From Actinomortierella ambigua (taxonomy: Eukaryota > Mortierellomycota > Mortierellomycetes > Mortierellales > Mortierellaceae): a stretch of DNA of 55,199 bases. A model generated the notes under the pieces. That model was not told the DNA's origin. It saw nothing but the letters and a program-made list of their open reading frames with translations, and ran no database searches. The DNA lies in the NCBI GenBank assembly GCA_016098155.1, contig JAAAJB010000192.1:1-55199 (forward strand), in the 5' to 3' direction. A program made the translations under genes and the position numbers. Below, one piece after another: positions 32,948-44,149 of this stretch (its first letter is position 1; every line of letters starts with the position of its first letter).

Positions 32948-33979
32948 GCGCTAAATGGCTGAAAGGTTCGAGAGAATAGTATGGGGACCGGGGTACATAC
33001 TACCTACATACATCTTTTCCGAACACGGAAAGAAAAGAAGATGAGATTGCTTACCCTTTCCCCCCCCCCTCGTCCTCTGATGGACACCATGATGCGACTC
33101 GATGTTTTTATTCCCCGAGTGCGCAAATAACAGATAATCATTCTTATAGAAAATCTTGGCTTCCTCCTTCCCCCTGCCCCCCTCATCTTCCTCTTTAACA
33201 TAAACACATCTCGCATAGTTTGTCGATTCTGGTACCTGGAAAAAAATGACCAGACATGGGAGGGGATATTGACAGGGCCATTGCGTGTCGAGACATCCAC
33301 ACACATTGCTATGAACACATGTTCAAACCACCACCACTTGTTTTTCATCCCGACTCGTTCACGTAATGCATGCCGATAATTCAGCGAAGCAAACCTACGG
33401 GTCCTCCTGCAACAAATAGAGAGGGACAATCGAGAGGGAAAGAGGGACCTAGAGGCAAAGAAAAGCAGTCTTTGGGTCCAATATATTGCGCTCATTAGGA
33501 GAATAATTACAGGGAAAGTTTATTTTGTGTCCATGGTTTTTATTTGTGTACGCACAAACGGAGAGGACAAATGGCTTGCCCCTCTTCTCTAAGACTGTGT
33601 AGTCTACCGCACTGTAGACTGACAACAAAGACACCATAGACACCCTATCCAGTCACTAGCCCCGAGTGTTGCGTTTTTTCCATCTCTAGCGGAGTTCTAG
33701 GTGTCTTGGGCGCACTTTTGGCCTTGTGGATGGACGAATGAGTGAAATTCAGGAGGAAGCGACCACCCCTGCCCCAAAAGTGGTCCTGATTAAGTGCGCT
33801 TGAGGGTTCTATTCGTTATCTTCAAGGATCCCTACAGCTGGCCCCCCTCGCGTAGACCCCTCCCACGGTTACAGTACATGTAGATCACCGGGTAGTGCTC
33901 ATTTCGGTTCAGAGTGCTGTGTGGATGTGGGGGGCTCGCATGGCCATAGCGGGAAGAGCGAGGGTGAGAGCAAGGGCGA

Positions 33980-33983
<4 letters not shown>

Positions 33984-34039
<56 letters not shown>
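33984..34039. repeat. (GA)n microsatellite
   Basis: About 28 GA units between receptors A and B. Confidence 0.95.
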
Positions 34040-34046
<7 letters not shown>

Positions 34047-34290
34047 AGAGAGGGGAGTGGATCGGGAGACTGTCCTCTCTCAAGAACCCTGAAAGGAGAT
34101 GTACAAGTACATTAACTGTAATTGCAAACCTCAACAGGGGGGAAGGACACCAATGGCTGCAAAGTAATAATGCTCGCAATTTGTCCACTGTAACACAAAC
34201 AACATAGGTGAAGTAGCTTGTTACGTCGGAGGGGGAAACAGGAGTGAGGGGCTTGCTTACGCCTATGTTTCAACGGTTCAGGGCATACCA

Positions 34291-34299
34291 ATATATAAG
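34291..34299 (+). promoter_or_regulatory. TATA-like box upstream of receptor B
   Basis: ATATATAAG lies 251 bases before the ATG at 34550 and is followed by a pyrimidine-rich stretch that would form the leader. It is the clearest TATA-like element noticed upstream of a gene in the window. Function inferred from sequence only. Confidence 0.45.
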
Positions 34300-34549
34300 T
34301 CCCGTCCTCTCTTGCCTCACCCCCTTCCCCTTTGACACGATGATTGTCATTTTGCCCTAATAACCATTTCCACCACCACCTCTCTCTTCCTCTCTCTCTC
34401 TCTCTCTCTCTCTCTCCACTACCTCCACTTGTAGTGTGGTCCCCGTTCCACCTTCCCTCGGGCCTCCCTCACTATCCCTCCTCCTGCGTTGGAAACAACA
34501 TCCCTCCCCCTCCATCTCCATCACACCATTCATTGTACATATATACATC

Positions 34550-37403
34550 ATGCGTCTCTTCAGGAACGCGGCTATTGCCATGACGGTACTGGCTCTCAGC
34601 ATCAATATTCTCGCCGAGGCAGCACCAAAACGCTCTAAGCACCACCATAAGACAAAGCCTCGACAATCACCATCATCCAAGCGTACACGCACACACAAGC
34701 ATGTGTCACCCCCTGCCAAACCCACAGATTCAATCCCTGCTCCAGACATCGCCCTCAAGCTGGTAGCCAACAACACTGGTCTTGATACACACATTCCCCA
34801 ATCCCCTGAAGGTATCCAGTTCATGTTGGCCTCGTCATTTGGCGGCTGTCCACCTCCACTGATTTCCAACACCCAGAACATTGTCTCAAAGGCATGCTCG
34901 GGCCTGTGCTGTCTTCCATGCCCAGCAACGTCCACATTTTATGAGCCCGGGATCATGGACCAGCTGAACGATGCCGTTTCCATCGTCCGCGCTATTTCCT
35001 GTGTTGCCACACTCTTCCTCGGAGTCTCATATCTGGTTCTCCCCAACCGCAAGCAAGACTCGCACCTGGTACTTTTGTTCATGTTCTTCACCAATGCCGT
35101 CTGGCAAGGGCTCGGCACGATCTGGCTTGCCAAAAAGCGAGAGCACACCTGCCATAGCGATGTGGAGGAGTCTACTCTTGCCAACAACACACTTTGTGGT
35201 GCCCAGGCAATCTTGCTCGTCTACCTCACGGGTGTCCTGTTTTGCCAGGCCATTACACTCATGGCCAACATGTTTGCGCTGATCGTCTATCGGTCGACAC
35301 GTCTTCAGACGCATCTTCTCAAGCTCATTCTGCTGTCCTTTGTGCTGCCAGTGACCTTGATCATCTACCCTTGGGTCAAGCAGTCATTTGGATACGTCGG
35401 CTACGGCTCTGTGTGCTTCATGACCTCTGATTTGGCCGACGCGCACTTCTTTTATCCAATCATGTCCCTCATGAGCGCCGGTGTCATGCTTCATCTCGCC
35501 ACTGTAGGCCACGTGGTTAAGGTACATTTTATGTGATCAATCGCTCTGTTTTGACCGACCATTATTACAGACTCTATTACGCAGGCGTACTAACCATATA
35601 TCTCCCCCTCCCCCTCTCTCTCTCTCGTGAATTAAATAGATGTACATCCAAAGAGACCAAGACTGGTCGAATGCCATTAATACTGGCTCTGCCTTTTCGC
35701 TGTCCGTACTGTCCAAGCGCCAACAGAGCGTCCACACCGCCCGTGAGATTTCGCACCTGCTTCAGCAGCAGTGGCGTCCAGCAGCGTTCGTCCTTTGCCA
35801 GCTGGTCATCTTTTTGGTCTACTTTGGTTTCTACTTCTTCGAGACCAAGAAGTTTGAGCACATCCAGTCGACCTTGCCCTGGTTCCAAGAGTGGGCTGCC
35901 TGCCTGAGCCAGCAGGCCGTGGCCCAGATCACAAGCCTGATCTCTTCCTCGGCTAGTCCGGTGACGGTGAGCAGCGTCGTTGCACCGTCATATGTTCAGC
36001 TGCTCGGCCAAAACGCTCAGAGCCAGTGCAAAGCCCTGTCAGCACCCCACGTACCGGCCTTCCACAAACTGGTTCTCTCTGAAATCGGTCCACCAGCATT
36101 TGGTATCATTGTCTTTTTCATCTTTGCCTCCAAGCGTGACCTGTGGCAAGACTGGAAGAAGCTCATTGCCCAAAAGGGTTTCCGTCGCCCCACTGATGTC
36201 GATCTCCAGACCTTTAAGATCATCGAAAAGTCTGGTGGTAGCGGTGGCGGTTTCCGGTCCGGATCCTCTGCGGCCGGTCGCTATGGTAGCGACGAGAAGA
36301 GCGGATTTGGATTAGACAAGAGCTCCGCATCCGTCCTTTCGATTCCTCCCCCGGTTTACGAGGCCATCGCTCGCCCAGGTGCGGCCCATGCTCGACAGGG
36401 CGTCAAGCGCTTCGAGTCGCCCGATGCCAAAACGACTCTTGCAGGCACCGCTGCTCCGGCCTACGACGACGGATTCATTCCCTATGTTGCTCCTCTGGGG
36501 TCCAATTCGGAAGAGGAAAAGAAGAAGGGCGATGTCAAGCGCTCGCTCTCGATTCAACAGCGCCTGCTCGCTCGAAGCCGATCCTATGCTCAGGAGGGCG
36601 GCCTGTCCATCAGCGGATCTCCTCGTCGGTCCAACACTGCCTTTGGGCTTTTCACGCGCGGCAAGGGTGAAGACGCTCCATCGTCTTTGACTTCGTCGCC
36701 GGAGAAGAAGGCGGCCGACAAGCCGACTGTAACGGCAACAGTTGCGACGACAGCAGGCGCACCCCCGCCGCTCTATAGCAGTCTGTCATCCATCCCCGAG
36801 ACGCCAAGACTCTACCCCAACCGGTCCTTCTCGACTCGGTCCTCCCGACTGTCCAGGTCCTCGACCATGACTGCCTCGACCACGTCCTCGTCCTCATCAT
36901 CACCATATACGGTGGTCGGGCTCGACCACAGCGAATCGGCCGAGGTTCAACGGGCGACACGACACCAGGTCATCAGCGCATCCGAGCACTGGCCGTCTCG
37001 AGCATCGGGCCCGGTTTCGAGCGTGGTGGTGTCGACGACACCGTTGGCGAGACCTACTCGACAGCATGCCGTCGGTGGCAACGGTGGGGACATCAATGTC
37101 CGACGAACAGCCTCGACTTCTTCGCGCGCCAGCCGGCGGCAGAGCGCCCGACGGGCAGCGCTGCTGGAAGGAGACGATGATGGTTGTGCTACATTAGTCC
37201 TTGGAGAGGACGATGATAGTGTGACCCATTTCTTGGTCCGCTTGGATTCCCTGAGCAGCAGCAACAGTGGTGGCAGCGGCAACAGCGTGGCGAGAACTAA
37301 TACAGCCTCGCCCCGCGCATCTACCCAGACCCCGCCGCCCCATCTCCCACCAAGGAGCCAGCGCCGTCCTACGTCAGGTGGATCTTCGCGAACCTCTGCC
37401 TAA
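34550..37403 (+). CDS. Seven-TM receptor B, Frizzled/Smoothened-like
   Basis: Two exons give 911 aa: 34550-35521 and 35640-37403. The ATG at 34550 is chosen because it opens a signal peptide (AAIAMTVLALSINILAEAA); the frame is open further upstream but has no ATG there. A basic stalk (SKHHHKTK) leads to the cysteine signature Cys100, 116, 120, 121, 124 (GGCPPPLIS, SKACSGLCCLPCP, FYEPG). Seven spans follow, among them VATLFLGVSYLVLP, QAILLVYLTGVLFCQAITLM, LILLSFVLPVTLIIYPW, FFYPIMSLMSAGVMLHLA, FVLCQLVIFLVYFGFYFF and FGIIVFFIFASKRDLWQDW. Cys pair HTCHS/TLCG in the first extracellular loop and Cys in GSVCFM are shared with receptor C. The tail of about 470 residues is Ser/Arg-rich and includes DVKRSLSIQQ, which resembles NIKRSVSFQQ in C. 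B and C are much closer to each other than to A. The single intron matches A's second and C's first. Confidence 0.85.
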
Positions 37404-37560
37404 AGCATTGTGGGCTAGTTAGCTCTCTCTCCCTCTCTCTCTGTCCTTACCCTCCCGCACCTGTTTTGGGTTGTAACTTTTTTTTTGTACACAGTTCTCT
37501 CTCTATCCCCCTACCACCACCTTCCTGCGACATCTACATCCTGTCTCTCCTCATCTTGTA

Positions 37561-37566
37561 AATAAA
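37561..37566 (+). promoter_or_regulatory. Poly(A) signal of receptor B
   Basis: AATAAA (within AATAAAATAA) 158 bases downstream of the stop codon at 37403. Confidence 0.55.
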
Positions 37567-38149
37567 ATAATCGATCGTCGCAAGAAAAAAAATCTCTGCA
37601 GCCTCTCTGGTGCTCTGTTATGGCTGTTGTCTTCTCTGGAAGTGGGACGGGTGAGAGGGGGGGGGGGAAGAGGCTTAAAAATCTCAAGTGGACACGGAGG
37701 CATGCAACCCCATCGTCGATACATGAAAGAGAAACAAATATAAATTTCCCCCCTCTTGGCGATATTTGGTGGGGGATCCTCTTGGGATTCTGCGGGGGGC
37801 CTTTACGAGAAAGAGCGAGAGCAAGAGGAACACAATGAAAAATGGTGAAATGAATTTTCCCATGAAATCGTGTGGTTTTGGAGCAAAAAAACACACACAC
37901 AAATAATCGCCCTGCATGACTTTATATTTTTTGCAAGATGGTGGTCGGGATGTTGTGCTCTTTCCCGAGCAATGCAGCCAACTCTGGGTACTTTTTGTGT
38001 GCCAAACGGCCGAAATTCTCTCTTTCACACGAACCTCGCCATCCCTGCTCGATGGTAGGTGATGGTAGCACCCCCTTCAGTCTCTTTTGTCACACTGTTG
38101 TAACTCACCCATGAGGCCATTTCGTAGAGCAGGAAAGTATTTCTGTGCA

Positions 38150-38152
<3 letters not shown>

Positions 38153-38206
<54 letters not shown>
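38153..38206. repeat. (GACA)n tetranucleotide microsatellite
   Basis: About 13 GACA units followed by a few GA units. Perfect and short-unit with no spacers, so it is not a CRISPR array. Confidence 0.95.
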
Positions 38207-40254
38207 GAGAGAGAGAGGTGTGGTTGGCGTTGATGTAACAATCACATCTTCAGCCAATCTTGTCTGCACAGATGACTCCAAAAATGCTTTTTTTTCCTCT
38301 GGTGGCCCGTTCTTGAAAAGTTGTGTTGTTATTTTGGGGATTGGGAAATGAGAGTAGAGAACCATCGTTGTCTATTGAAATGGATCAAAATAGACGGACA
38401 GGCCGCGGCATGGTTGCCAAAAAAAAAGGGCCAAGGATGCTGCACGCAATGCAAGCACAATATGCATTCCAGTATGTATGCACACACTATCTAGACCGTC
38501 TGTCTTGGGAAAGGGAGGATTTGCGTCGCGCTAGACAGCTACCCAATTGCAAAATGACAGACACCCTCACCAAAAATGAGAAAATGATCCACCCAAAGTA
38601 TTATCTTCTCTCACGGTTCGGCCACTGTCAATTCCCTGACCAATGGTCAACACAAGCCATAGCTTGTTCTCAGTCATGTGCGCATACAGAGGAGTGAGCT
38701 TTATTCTACAGGCTGTTTACATTCCACCAAACAATCTATCTCATAATATTCCTACTGTATTTTTGATAACATTATAATATGGTACATTCACACCTCTAGA
38801 TGATGCGATGGTTCAGGCCGCAAACGTGGATTTAACCCAGCTGTTCGTTCTCTCTTCAGGCCGCCAACCTATCACAGCTGGACATGCTTGCCATCGACGA
38901 GGTCCATGCCTCAATGGGGCCTCCCTGGGGTTTGGTTGGACACAATGTCCCCACCACCACCTCCACCAAGATTTGTGTCCATATGCTTTTTTTTTTGCTG
39001 GAGATTGAAGGAAACCAGCACATGCCACTCTGTCCAAAGGCAGTTCTGACAAACTGTTTCTGAAAAAGAGCCAAACTTTGTATGAAAACTATCCTTCGTT
39101 GGATAGTCTTTTCCACCGTACTTTTCGAAGAAACTTGGACCTTGAGGCTCTCCTAGTCTCGACACCCAACGGCATGTGCGAATACGACCAAGCTTGTATC
39201 CCCACAGTAGAGCAGGAAAGAGAGAGAGAAGCAGAGTGATAGAGAGAGAGAGAGAGAGAGAAATAGTGACAAGAAAGAGAGGAGAGAGAGAGCTCTGGGA
39301 CCCATGCGCTGAACAAGGTTGCCCAAACATGAGCCTTCTTCTGATACATTTCATTGTAGGGAATCAACTGAACAGGGTCTCCACCTTCCCCAATGGCACA
39401 ATACTCTGAGTAATGGTTCTTCTCAGCTCTCCTGCCCCTTTTCAAGCATCTTCTCATGGTATTTTTCCGATCGATCTCTCCTTTGCAAACTTTTTCTTTC
39501 CCCGAGCCATGGCCTTCTGTCTATTGGATATGCCCCAAAGTTGGTCTATTAGCCCTTCATCTTTCCATTCTCGTTTGCATCCGAATACCCCGATTTGGTG
39601 AAATCGTACAGCATCTCCAAGACAAAGTAGCTACATACCTTATCTCTCTCCCTCTTTCTCTCTTTTCTCTCCATGCCCTACAGCACTACATATCCTATGC
39701 TCGTCGGGGGTTGAAGTCATTGTTTGGCCATGGATGGATCTGTTCATCGCTCCCACGGGAACGGGTGGAAGGCCCGTTACACTTTGTTGCCACAACAAAC
39801 AAGCAAGCAAGCAAACAATAATCCATTAGTGCAACTTGCTTGCCTTCCTTTTCAAGCTCACAAGAAAACATGGAAAATAAGAGTGGAGGAGTTCAACGAC
39901 ATTTGCTCACAGGCATATGTCTACTATCTTCTTCTTCGTCTTCTTCTTCTTCCCCTTCTTCTTCTTTTTCTTCATTTTTGTTATTTTTTTTTTATATAAT
40001 CTCCTCCTCCTCGCTTCTTGAAGTACGAGATGGTTTGGCTTCCCCCTGCCTCCCACCTCCTCCAGTCCTTTCTCCATTCCCACAACACCTGTCCATCGCT
40101 TCCTTATTTCCAACCTGGAGCCACCAACACTTGATCCTTCTTCGCCCTCAACTCTATCCACCCAACTGCGCCTCTCTCACCCATCCATTCCTTCCATTCG
40201 CCCCAACCCTACCGCTTACCCTATCCGCCTCCTTGCTTTCACGAAATCCTAGCC

Positions 40255-43200
40255 ATGCAGCCGCGGCGCCTAGGGCGCCAAAGCCTCTATGCCAGGATGC
40301 TGGCTATGAGTGCCTTGGCGCTGCTATGTCTCAGCACTCACTGGCTAGCTCAGGCTGCACCAACACCTGTGCCAACTCCCCAAAAGACCAACACTACCAT
40401 GCTCGCAACACCCCCTCACACTACCCCCATACCCACATCCACCAGCGTCTTTCTCTTGCCTACCCCTACCCCATCGCCTACACCCACCACTCCCTCCGAG
40501 CCTCTCCCTACGACTCCCGAAGGCGCGTTGATGATGCTTGCCAGCATTTTTGGTGGATGTCCTCCACCATTGGTACCCAACACGGGCGGCATTATCTCGA
40601 AAGCATGTCAGGGACCATGCTGTCTCCCATGTCCAGCCTCGGCCGTGTTTTATGAACCGGGCCAGGTAGACATGCTGAACGTGATCATTTCGTCGATGCG
40701 CGTGGTGTCCTGCACAGTGACGCTGGTCCTGGCCATCTCGTACCTGGTGCTTCCAGGTCGACGACAGCACCCGCATCTCATCATCCTATGCATGTTTGTC
40801 ACGACGGTGTTGTGGGAGGGGGTAGGCATAGTGTGGCTGTTCCGCAGGCGATCGTTGACCTGCCACAGCGAGGTAGAGGAGGCCACGATGACCAATTCAA
40901 CCATTTGTGGTATCCAGGGCATCTTGCTCGTCTACCTAGTCGGTGTGTTGTTTATCCAAGGCATTACCTTGATCGTCAACCTCCATAGCCTGATTGTCTA
41001 CCGGTCCTCGCGGGTCCAGCACCACGTCTCCAAGATGATTTGCCTCTCCTTTGTTCTGCCGCTGGCACTCGTCGTCGTCCCTGCGGTCAAGAGGGAATAT
41101 GAATTCTCGGGTTATGGATCCATCTGCTTCATGTCCTCCGAATATGTCAACTCATACTTCTTTTATCCCGTGGGCGCCATGATGGCCTTTGGCGTTCTAG
41201 TGCATCTGACCACAGTGCTCTATATGATCAAGGTATGAACACTTGAGTAAACAATGGCGTTGGGGAGAGGGAGACTGGAGGGTGGACAAAGGGGTGTGAC
41301 AAGTGAAAAAAAAATCATGACTTCCGCTCTCTCTCTGACCAAAGCGCGTGAAAATATGAGAGCATTGTCCACATCCGTTTCTTCTATAGAGAAAAAAAAA
41401 CAGGCTGCACACAATTGCTAGTACAGAACACAAAGCATATATCCGTCCTTTTTCTCTTATCTCACTATCGTCTTTGGTGCAACACACAATGTGTCCCCTC
41501 TTTCTCCTCTTTCCATACCCTGCATTAGACATATGTCACTAGCGGCCAAGACTGGTCTGGTGCTACCACCTCCGCTTCGCTGCCATCTGCAGAGGGCAAT
41601 CCCGGTCTATCCTCTTCCTCCATTTCAGGAACAAATTCTCAACTTTCAAAACGCCAAAAGCGCGTGCAAACAGCACGCGACATTTCACGACTCCTCAAAC
41701 AGCAGTGGCGCCCTGGTGCATTCGCTCTCTGCCAGGTAAAAAAAAAAACGAGGGAATGACCATGATATTCATATGTCATGCTTCTACTTCTCCTTTTGTC
41801 TTCTTCTGACACATCCTCTTTTATTTCTTCTCTGTGTATTCGGGGGGATACCGGGGATTACCATAAACATAGCTTGTCATCTACCTTGTGTACTTTGGCT
41901 TCTACTTTATCGAGATTCAAAAGTTTGACCGTATCCAGGCAACCTCTGAATGGTTCCAGCACTGGAGCACGTGCCTGGCACAGCAGACTGTCCAAAACAT
42001 TCTGCAGCTCGGCAGATCTTCCTCTCCCGATGCCGGGCTGACAGCGAGCAGCCTCCTGGAGCCCCTTATCTTGAACCAGCTGGGTCAGGATGGCCAGCGC
42101 GCCTGTGTCCTGATGGCCAAGGACAACGTGCCTCAGTTTTGGAAGCTGTGCCTTTCCGATGCTGCGCCGACTGTCTTTGGTATCTGCATCTTCTTCATCT
42201 TTGGCTCAAAATATGAGCTCTGGCAGGACTGGAAGCGCTTCTTCTGGGAGACAGTCCTGCGGAGGAAGGGCTTCATGGGCCCTCCGGACCAAGTAGATAC
42301 ATTCCAAATGGTCCAAAAGAGGAGCGCGGGCGCCGATAAGCCCACAGGGGGAGGAAAAGGAGGTAAAGGAGGAGGAGGGGGATACGGGGACGATGCCGAG
42401 GGTGATGGAGACCACGAGGACCATGATTTCAACTACATTGCCATGAAGGAAGGCAAGGGCTCGCTCCAGCTGGTGTTGCCTAGCATCAGCTCCCCGCCCC
42501 CGTTCTCCGCCCACCAAGGCATTGAAATCTACCCGCAAATGTTGACGAGTGCTGATGTTACTGCACTGGCAAACAACGGCAGCAGCAGCAGGAGTGGTAG
42601 TCGGGCCAACATGGTAACGACGGCAGAGGACGATTTGGAGGCCTGCTACAGATACAGTCCATACCGTCGACCGGTTCCTCCAGCCCAGATTTCGTTTGTA
42701 TCCCATGGCGACGGTAGCCCGACAGCCGCTCAGGCAGCACGCCACGCCAGTGGCAACATCAAGCGCTCCGTTTCGTTCCAACAAGAGCCAACGATCATTA
42801 GCGGTGGGCCCCTCGTGGTACCATTGACGATGTCGCCACCTCCCATCCCTTTGCCGTGGTCGACCTATGGTGGACCCAGCCCACGTCGTTCGACCAAGAA
42901 ACTGGACTCCCCTCAGCAATCTCAGGCCCGGCGCAAGGAGGAGCCCAAGGAGCTGACCCTAGCCTCGGCCCTCATGCATTCCGAGCAGCCTCAGCAGCGA
43001 GGGATCCATTTTTACAAGGACCTTGAAAGCATGTCCGAGTCTGAATCGCAACCACCAACATCGACAGGAACACCTTCCTCCTTTCCACCGTCTCCATTGA
43101 TGCCCATCTTTGACCCCATTCTCTACTATACCTTTTCGCTACCGCCGACGCCCGACCCACCAGCGACACCAGACATGACCATTGCCCTGGCCCTCCAACG

Positions 43201-44149
43201 TGCTGAGCAAGACCTGTTGCGCGAGCAACAAGAAAAGCGGGCACGGAAGGTGCTGGACGGCTCAGAGCCCTGGCCGTCATGGCCCAGCTCACCGACGGCC
43301 ACACCCACGGCGGAGGACATGATCGGGATGGATCTGTGCCCGTCCACGATAATCAAGGGCCATCGGGTCCGAAAGCAGCTCTCTGCCTTTATGGAGATGC
43401 CTCCGAGTTTTAAAGCAACGACGACGGTCACCAGTACCGCCACAACTACCACTGCGACTCCTACCACCACCACCATATTTTCGTCGAATTTTGGCGGCGA
43501 TGACCATTACGAACATTATAATGCTAATAATATTTACAACAACAGCGACTACAGTGGCAATAGTCGCCACGAAAGTCGTCCATGGACACCCATCACCACC
43601 CCCACCCCCTCTACCCCCACTACCACCACTGCCAACCATCAAGGCTGGCCGATGATGTTTGGCAGCAACAGCAGCAACAGCAACAGCGTGAGCACCAGCA
43701 ATATCAACAACAATAGCATCAACAAGGATGGCGACGGCAATGATGATGACGACGAAGAAGAGCAGGAGCGGATCCAAAGGAGGAACCAGCTGCGGCCAAG
43801 TCCATTGTCGATGGCAGGCCCTACCTCAATCGCGTCGGCCACAAGTCATTCTTCTCCTTTGTCGACAACATCTCCCAAATTACCCGGGCTTTCGCCTCGG
43901 TCTCCTGCTCCTGTCTCGTCGCCTCGGAATCCTACTCCTGTTTCTCCTCGGTCCCCTGCTCCTGTCTCGCCTCGGTCTCCTGTCCCTGTCTCGCCTCGGT
44001 TACCTACTCCTATTTCGCCTCGATCTCCTGCACGCGTCTTACCTCGATCGCCCGAGCCTGTCTCGCCTCGGTCCCTTGCACCTTCATCACCTCCTCTTCC
44101 ATCGATTCCTCCAAGGAGCAAGTCGCGGCCATCTCCAGCTCATTCGTAG
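40255..44149 (+). CDS. Seven-TM receptor C, Frizzled/Smoothened-like
   Basis: Three exons give 1153 aa: 40255-41232, 41529-41735, 41873-44149, all phase 0. A signal peptide (MSALALLCLSTHWLAQA) and a Thr/Pro stalk precede Cys102, 118, 122, 123, 126 (GGCPPPLVPN, SKACQGPCCLPCP, FYEPG). Seven spans as in B: TVTLVLAISYLVLPG, LIILCMFVTTVLWEGVGIVW, GILLVYLVGVLFIQGITLIV, MICLSFVLPLALVVVPAV, FFYPVGAMMAFGVLVHLT, LVIYLVYFGFYFIEI and VFGICIFFIFGSKYELWQDW. The cytoplasmic tail (about 580 residues) has Gly runs, NIKRSVSFQQ (cf. B), SEPWPS (cf. SEHWPS in B), Asn/Thr runs and, at the end, eight or nine heptads of the type SPRSPxP (43890-44086). Presumed plasma-membrane receptor; ligand unknown. Intron 2 falls inside TM6, where B has none. 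Confidence 0.85.
43890..44086 (+). repeat. 21-bp tandem repeat encoding SPRSPxP heptads
   Basis: Imperfect 21-base units in the last coding part of receptor C, such as CCTCGGTCTCCTGCTCCTGT, each giving Ser-Pro-Arg-Ser-Pro-x-Pro-like heptads. Eight to nine units, some with Asn, Leu or Ala substitutions. Confidence 0.8.

Larger units (their letters stand above)
32948..34549. other. Intergenic region between receptors A and B
   Basis: 1.6 kb. The half next to receptor A has stop-rich sequence and low-complexity antisense frames (33495-33004) without a recognisable domain. A long GA microsatellite lies at 33984-34039. The last 250 bases hold a TATA-like element (34291) and then a C/T-rich leader for receptor B. 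Confidence 0.5.
37404..40254. other. Intergenic region between receptors B and C
   Basis: 2.85 kb. After the AATAAA at 37561 come homopolymer- and microsatellite-rich sequence and a GACA repeat. One plus-strand stretch (38834-39063) reads as plausible protein (AANLSQLDMLAIDEVHAS, then GPPWGLVGHNVP) after an acceptor-like TCTCTTCAG. A minus-strand stretch (39457-39300) also looks coding-like (EYCAIGEGGDPVQLIP, YQKKAHVWATLFSAWVPEL). Neither could be extended into a gene or placed in a family. The last 600 bases are C/T-rich, ending at the receptor C start. Confidence 0.45.

Noticed and set aside
33004..33495. 163-codon minus-strand frame downstream of receptor A
   Set aside because: Composition is Arg/Ser/Phe noise without motifs or conserved splice signals.
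38153..38206. Regularly spaced short repeat, considered as a CRISPR-like array
   Set aside because: A plain GACA microsatellite with no spacers, in a eukaryotic genome.
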